Positions 61,979 through 64,000 of a DNA stretch of 64,000 nucleotides are shown piece by piece (position 1 is the first letter of the stretch; each line of letters begins with the position of its first letter). Under the pieces are notes generated by a model that did no database searches, was not told the DNA's origin, and worked only from the letters and a program-made list of their open reading frames with translations. A program made the position numbers and the translations under genes. The stretch is from Muriiphilus sp048268845 (GTDB taxonomy: Bacteria; Pseudomonadota; Alphaproteobacteria; Rhodobacterales; Rhodobacteraceae): assembly GCA_048268845.1 (NCBI GenBank), contig JBLWUQ010000009.1, positions 1 to 64,000 on the forward strand, read 5' to 3'.

Positions 61979-63574
61979 ATGTCACTACGTACCCTCCTGA
62001 CCGCGACAAGCCTCGTGCTGTCGATGGCAGGCGTGGCTTCGGCGCAATCGACCCTGGTCTATTGCTCCGAAGGCTCACCCGAAGGCTTCGACCCGGCGCT
62101 CTATACCTCCGGCACCACCTTCGACGCCTCGTCGCACCCGATCTTCAACCGTCTTGTCGAGTTCAAGACCGGCACCACCGAAGTCATTCCGGGGCTGGCC
62201 GAGAGCTGGGAAGCCTCCGAGGACGGGCTGGAATACACCTTCCACCTGCGTCCCGGCGTCAAGTTCCACACCACCGACTATTTCACGCCGACGCGCGATT
62301 TCAACGCCGATGACGTGATCTTCTCGTTCATGCGCCAGGGCGATGCCGAGAACCCGTTCCACATGGCTTCGGGCGGCACCTGGGAATACTACAACGCGAT
62401 GTCGATGCCGGACCTGATCACCTCGATCGAGAAGGTCGACGACATGACGGTGAAATTCGTCCTGACCCGGCCCGAGGCACCCTTCATCGCCAACCTCGCG
62501 ATGGACTTCGCCTCGATCCAGTCGGCCGAATACGCCGATGCCATGGCCGAGGCCGGCACGCTCGAGATGCTGAACCAGCAGCCGATCGGCACCGGCCCGT
62601 TCGAGTTCGTGGCCTACCAGAAGGACGCGGTGATCCGTTATTCCGCCAACCCGGACTACTGGCAGGACGGTCTGCCCAAGGTCGACAACCTGGTCTTCGC
62701 GATCACGCCCGACAACTCGGTGCGCTACCAGAAGCTGCAGGCCGGCGAATGCCACGTGATGCCCTATCCGAACCCGGCGGACGTGCAGGCGATGAAGGAC
62801 AGCGCCGACATCGTGGTGATGGAGCAGGAAGGCCTCAACGTCGGCTATCTCGCCTACAACACCCAGATGGCCCCGTTCGACGACCCGGCGGTGCGCCGTG
62901 CGCTGAACATGGCGATCGACAAGCAGGCGATCATCGACGTGGTGTTCCAGGGCTCCGGCCAGGCCGCGATCAACCCGATCCCGCCGACCATGTGGTCCTA
63001 CAACACCGCGATCGAGGATGATCCCTATGATCCGGAAGCCGCGAAAGCCGCGCTCGAGGCGGCTGGCGTCACCGATCTGTCGATGAAGATCTGGGCGATG
63101 CCGGTGCAGCGTCCCTACAACCCGAACGCGCGCCGGATGGCCGAACTGATGCAGGAAGACCTTGCCCAGATCGGCGTGACGGTCGAGATCGTGTCCTATG
63201 AGTGGGGCGAATATCTCGAGCGGTCCAAGGACCTCGACCGTGACGGCGCGGTGCTTCTGGGCTGGACCGGCGACAACGGCGATCCGGACAACTTCCTCGC
63301 CGTGCTGCTGGGCTGCGACGCCGTGGGTGGTTCGAACCGCGCGCAGTGGTGCTACCAGCCGTTCGACGACCTGATCCAGCAGGCCAAGGTCGTGTCCGAC
63401 CCGGCCGAGCGCACCCGTCTCTACGAAGAGGCGCAAGTGATCTTCAAGGAGCAGGCGCCCTGGGCGACCATCGCGCATTCGGTCGTGTTCATGCCGATGC
63501 GTCCCGAGGTCGAAGGCTATGTGATGCACCCGCTTGGTGGCCACATCTTCACCGAAGTCGGCCTGGCCGAGTGA
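61979..63574 (+). CDS. dppA: Peptide/dipeptide-type ABC substrate-binding protein, DppA-like
   Basis: The 531-residue protein has a signal peptide (LLTATSLVLSMAGVASAQS) and the SBP family 5 fold: LVYCSEGSPEGFDPALYTSGT at the start, LAESWEASEDGLEYTFHLRPGVKFHT, and RRALNMAIDKQAIIDVVFQG. It is a high-affinity peptide- or nickel/haem-binding protein; substrate is uncertain. AGGGAG lies eight bases upstream of the ATG. A permease gene follows. Confidence 0.93.
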   Translation: MSLRTLLTATSLVLSMAGVASAQSTLVYCSEGSPEGFDPALYTSGTTFDASSHPIFNRLVEFKTGTTEVIPGLAESWEASEDGLEYTFHLRPGVKFHTTDYFTPTRDFNADDVIFSFMRQGDAENPFHMASGGTWEYYNAMSMPDLITSIEKVDDMTVKFVLTRPEAPFIANLAMDFASIQSAEYADAMAEAGTLEMLNQQPIGTGPFEFVAYQKDAVIRYSANPDYWQDGLPKVDNLVFAITPDNSVRYQKLQAGECHVMPYPNPADVQAMKDSADIVVMEQEGLNVGYLAYNTQMAPFDDPAVRRALNMAIDKQAIIDVVFQGSGQAAINPIPPTMWSYNTAIEDDPYDPEAAKAALEAAGVTDLSMKIWAMPVQRPYNPNARRMAELMQEDLAQIGVTVEIVSYEWGEYLERSKDLDRDGAVLLGWTGDNGDPDNFLAVLLGCDAVGGSNRAQWCYQPFDDLIQQAKVVSDPAERTRLYEEAQVIFKEQAPWATIAHSVVFMPMRPEVEGYVMHPLGGHIFTEVGLAE

Positions 63575-63584
63575 TCTGAAACCC

Positions 63585-63612
63585 GGAGCGGGGCCACCTC
63601 TGGCCCCGCTCC
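63585..63612 (+). other. Intercistronic hairpin between dppA- and dppB-like genes
   Basis: A perfect 12-bp stem GGAGCGGGGCCA / TGGCCCCGCTCC with a CCTC loop lies 11 nt after the binding-protein stop. There is no T-run, so it probably stabilises the dppA mRNA or partly blocks read-through, which would give more binding protein than permease. Confidence 0.7.
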
Positions 63613-63675
63613 ACCACGGCACGGCGATGTCGTGACCGACCGGGCCGGACCCGGCATTGCAAGACCCGAGGGCCG

Positions 63676-64000
63676 ATGCTTCGTTATTTCCTGTCCCGCC
63701 TCCTGACCTTCGTGCCGACCTTTCTGGGCGTCACGCTGATCTCGTTCGCCTTCATCCGCGTGCTGCCCGGCGATCCGATCATCGCCATGGCCGGCGAGCG
63801 CGGCGTGAGCCCTGAACGCTATGCCGAGTTGCAGGAGCAATTCGGTTTTGACCGACCGCTGATCGTGCAGTTCTGGGATTATTTCATCGGCGTGCTGCAA
63901 GGCGATCTCGGGCAGAGCTTCGTCACCCGCAAGCCGGTCTGGGACGAGTTCTTCGCGCTGTTCCCGGCAACGCTCGAATTGTCCACCTGCGCCATCATCA
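63676..64000 (+). CDS. dppB: Dipeptide-type ABC permease, DppB-like, N-terminal part
   Basis: The reading frame from ATG at 63676 runs past the right window edge, so only 108 residues are visible. It begins MLRYFLSRLLTFVPTFLGVT, the first membrane helix, followed by FIRVLPGDPI and YAELQEQFGFDRPLIVQFWDY, all typical of DppB/OppB permeases. It is the first permease of the transporter that starts with dppA; the other genes lie outside the window. Confidence 0.9.
   Translation, partial: MLRYFLSRLLTFVPTFLGVTLISFAFIRVLPGDPIIAMAGERGVSPERYAELQEQFGFDRPLIVQFWDYFIGVLQGDLGQSFVTRKPVWDEFFALFPATLELSTCAII

Overview
The window is G+C-rich alphaproteobacterial chromosome. Gene content and order point to the Rhodobacterales (Rhodobacteraceae or Paracoccaceae). 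The main reasons are the small conserved protein at 14993, the pcm–tolC–PopZ-like block, a nosCRZDFYLX operon in Paracoccus-type order, LIV-type and TctABC transporters, and an FNR-type box. Most genes are packed with 1–4 nt overlaps. No phage, transposase, integrase or CRISPR array is visible.

Layout. (1) 1–6.7 kb: the end of a GGDEF protein; a three-gene ECF sigma / membrane anti-sigma-like / periplasmic metal-sensor-like unit with an EF-hand protein upstream; a DUF983 protein; a NUDIX hydrolase; an operon of two lipocalins and a DMT exporter; and a 2-hydroxychromene-2-carboxylate isomerase-like protein. (2) 6.8–20.3 kb: a core block with valS, a HisC-like aminotransferase, a class V aminotransferase, a glycosyltransferase, ygfZ, efp, a DUF6280-like protein, cobQ, a PopZ-like polar organiser, tolC, pcm and tRNA-Cys(GCA). 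(3) 20.4–38.2 kb: an accessory catabolic island starting directly after tRNA-Cys. (4) 38.3–39.8 kb: a three-cysteine Rrf2 regulator with two palindromes in its promoter, and an FAH-family hydrolase. (5) 39.8–49.0 kb: the complete nitrous-oxide reductase operon, read leftward from one FNR-type box. (6) 49.1–55.3 kb: tctDE plus a binding-protein gene, divergent from tctCBA. (7) 55.4–60.4 kb: an imelysin / di-haem oxidoreductase / imelysin / DUF1513 iron-acquisition-type operon behind a TGA-N9-TCA (RirA-type) box. (8) 60.4–64 kb: a CaiB-type CoA-transferase and the start of a dpp-type peptide transporter cut by the window end.

The most interesting region is the island at 20.6–38.1 kb. It combines a complete branched-chain-type ABC importer, a glutamine-synthetase-like ligase, a class I glutamine amidotransferase, an APH-fold kinase, RidA, a class III PLP enzyme, an acyl-CoA synthetase, three SDR dehydrogenases, a thiolase, a GntR/FadR-type regulator, and a 355-residue protein I cannot assign, which carries the motifs FDPCGSGGR and CLYCVHCC. 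Each transcription unit has an upstream copy of one 20-bp motif (TTGGTCT-N6-7-CAGACC-like), so the six units look like a single regulon. The ligase plus amidotransferase pair resembles the gamma-glutamylation logic known from putrescine (PuuA/PuuD) and aniline (TdnQ/TdnT) catabolism. My inference is that the island imports and degrades an unidentified amine or amino alcohol to acyl-CoA products.
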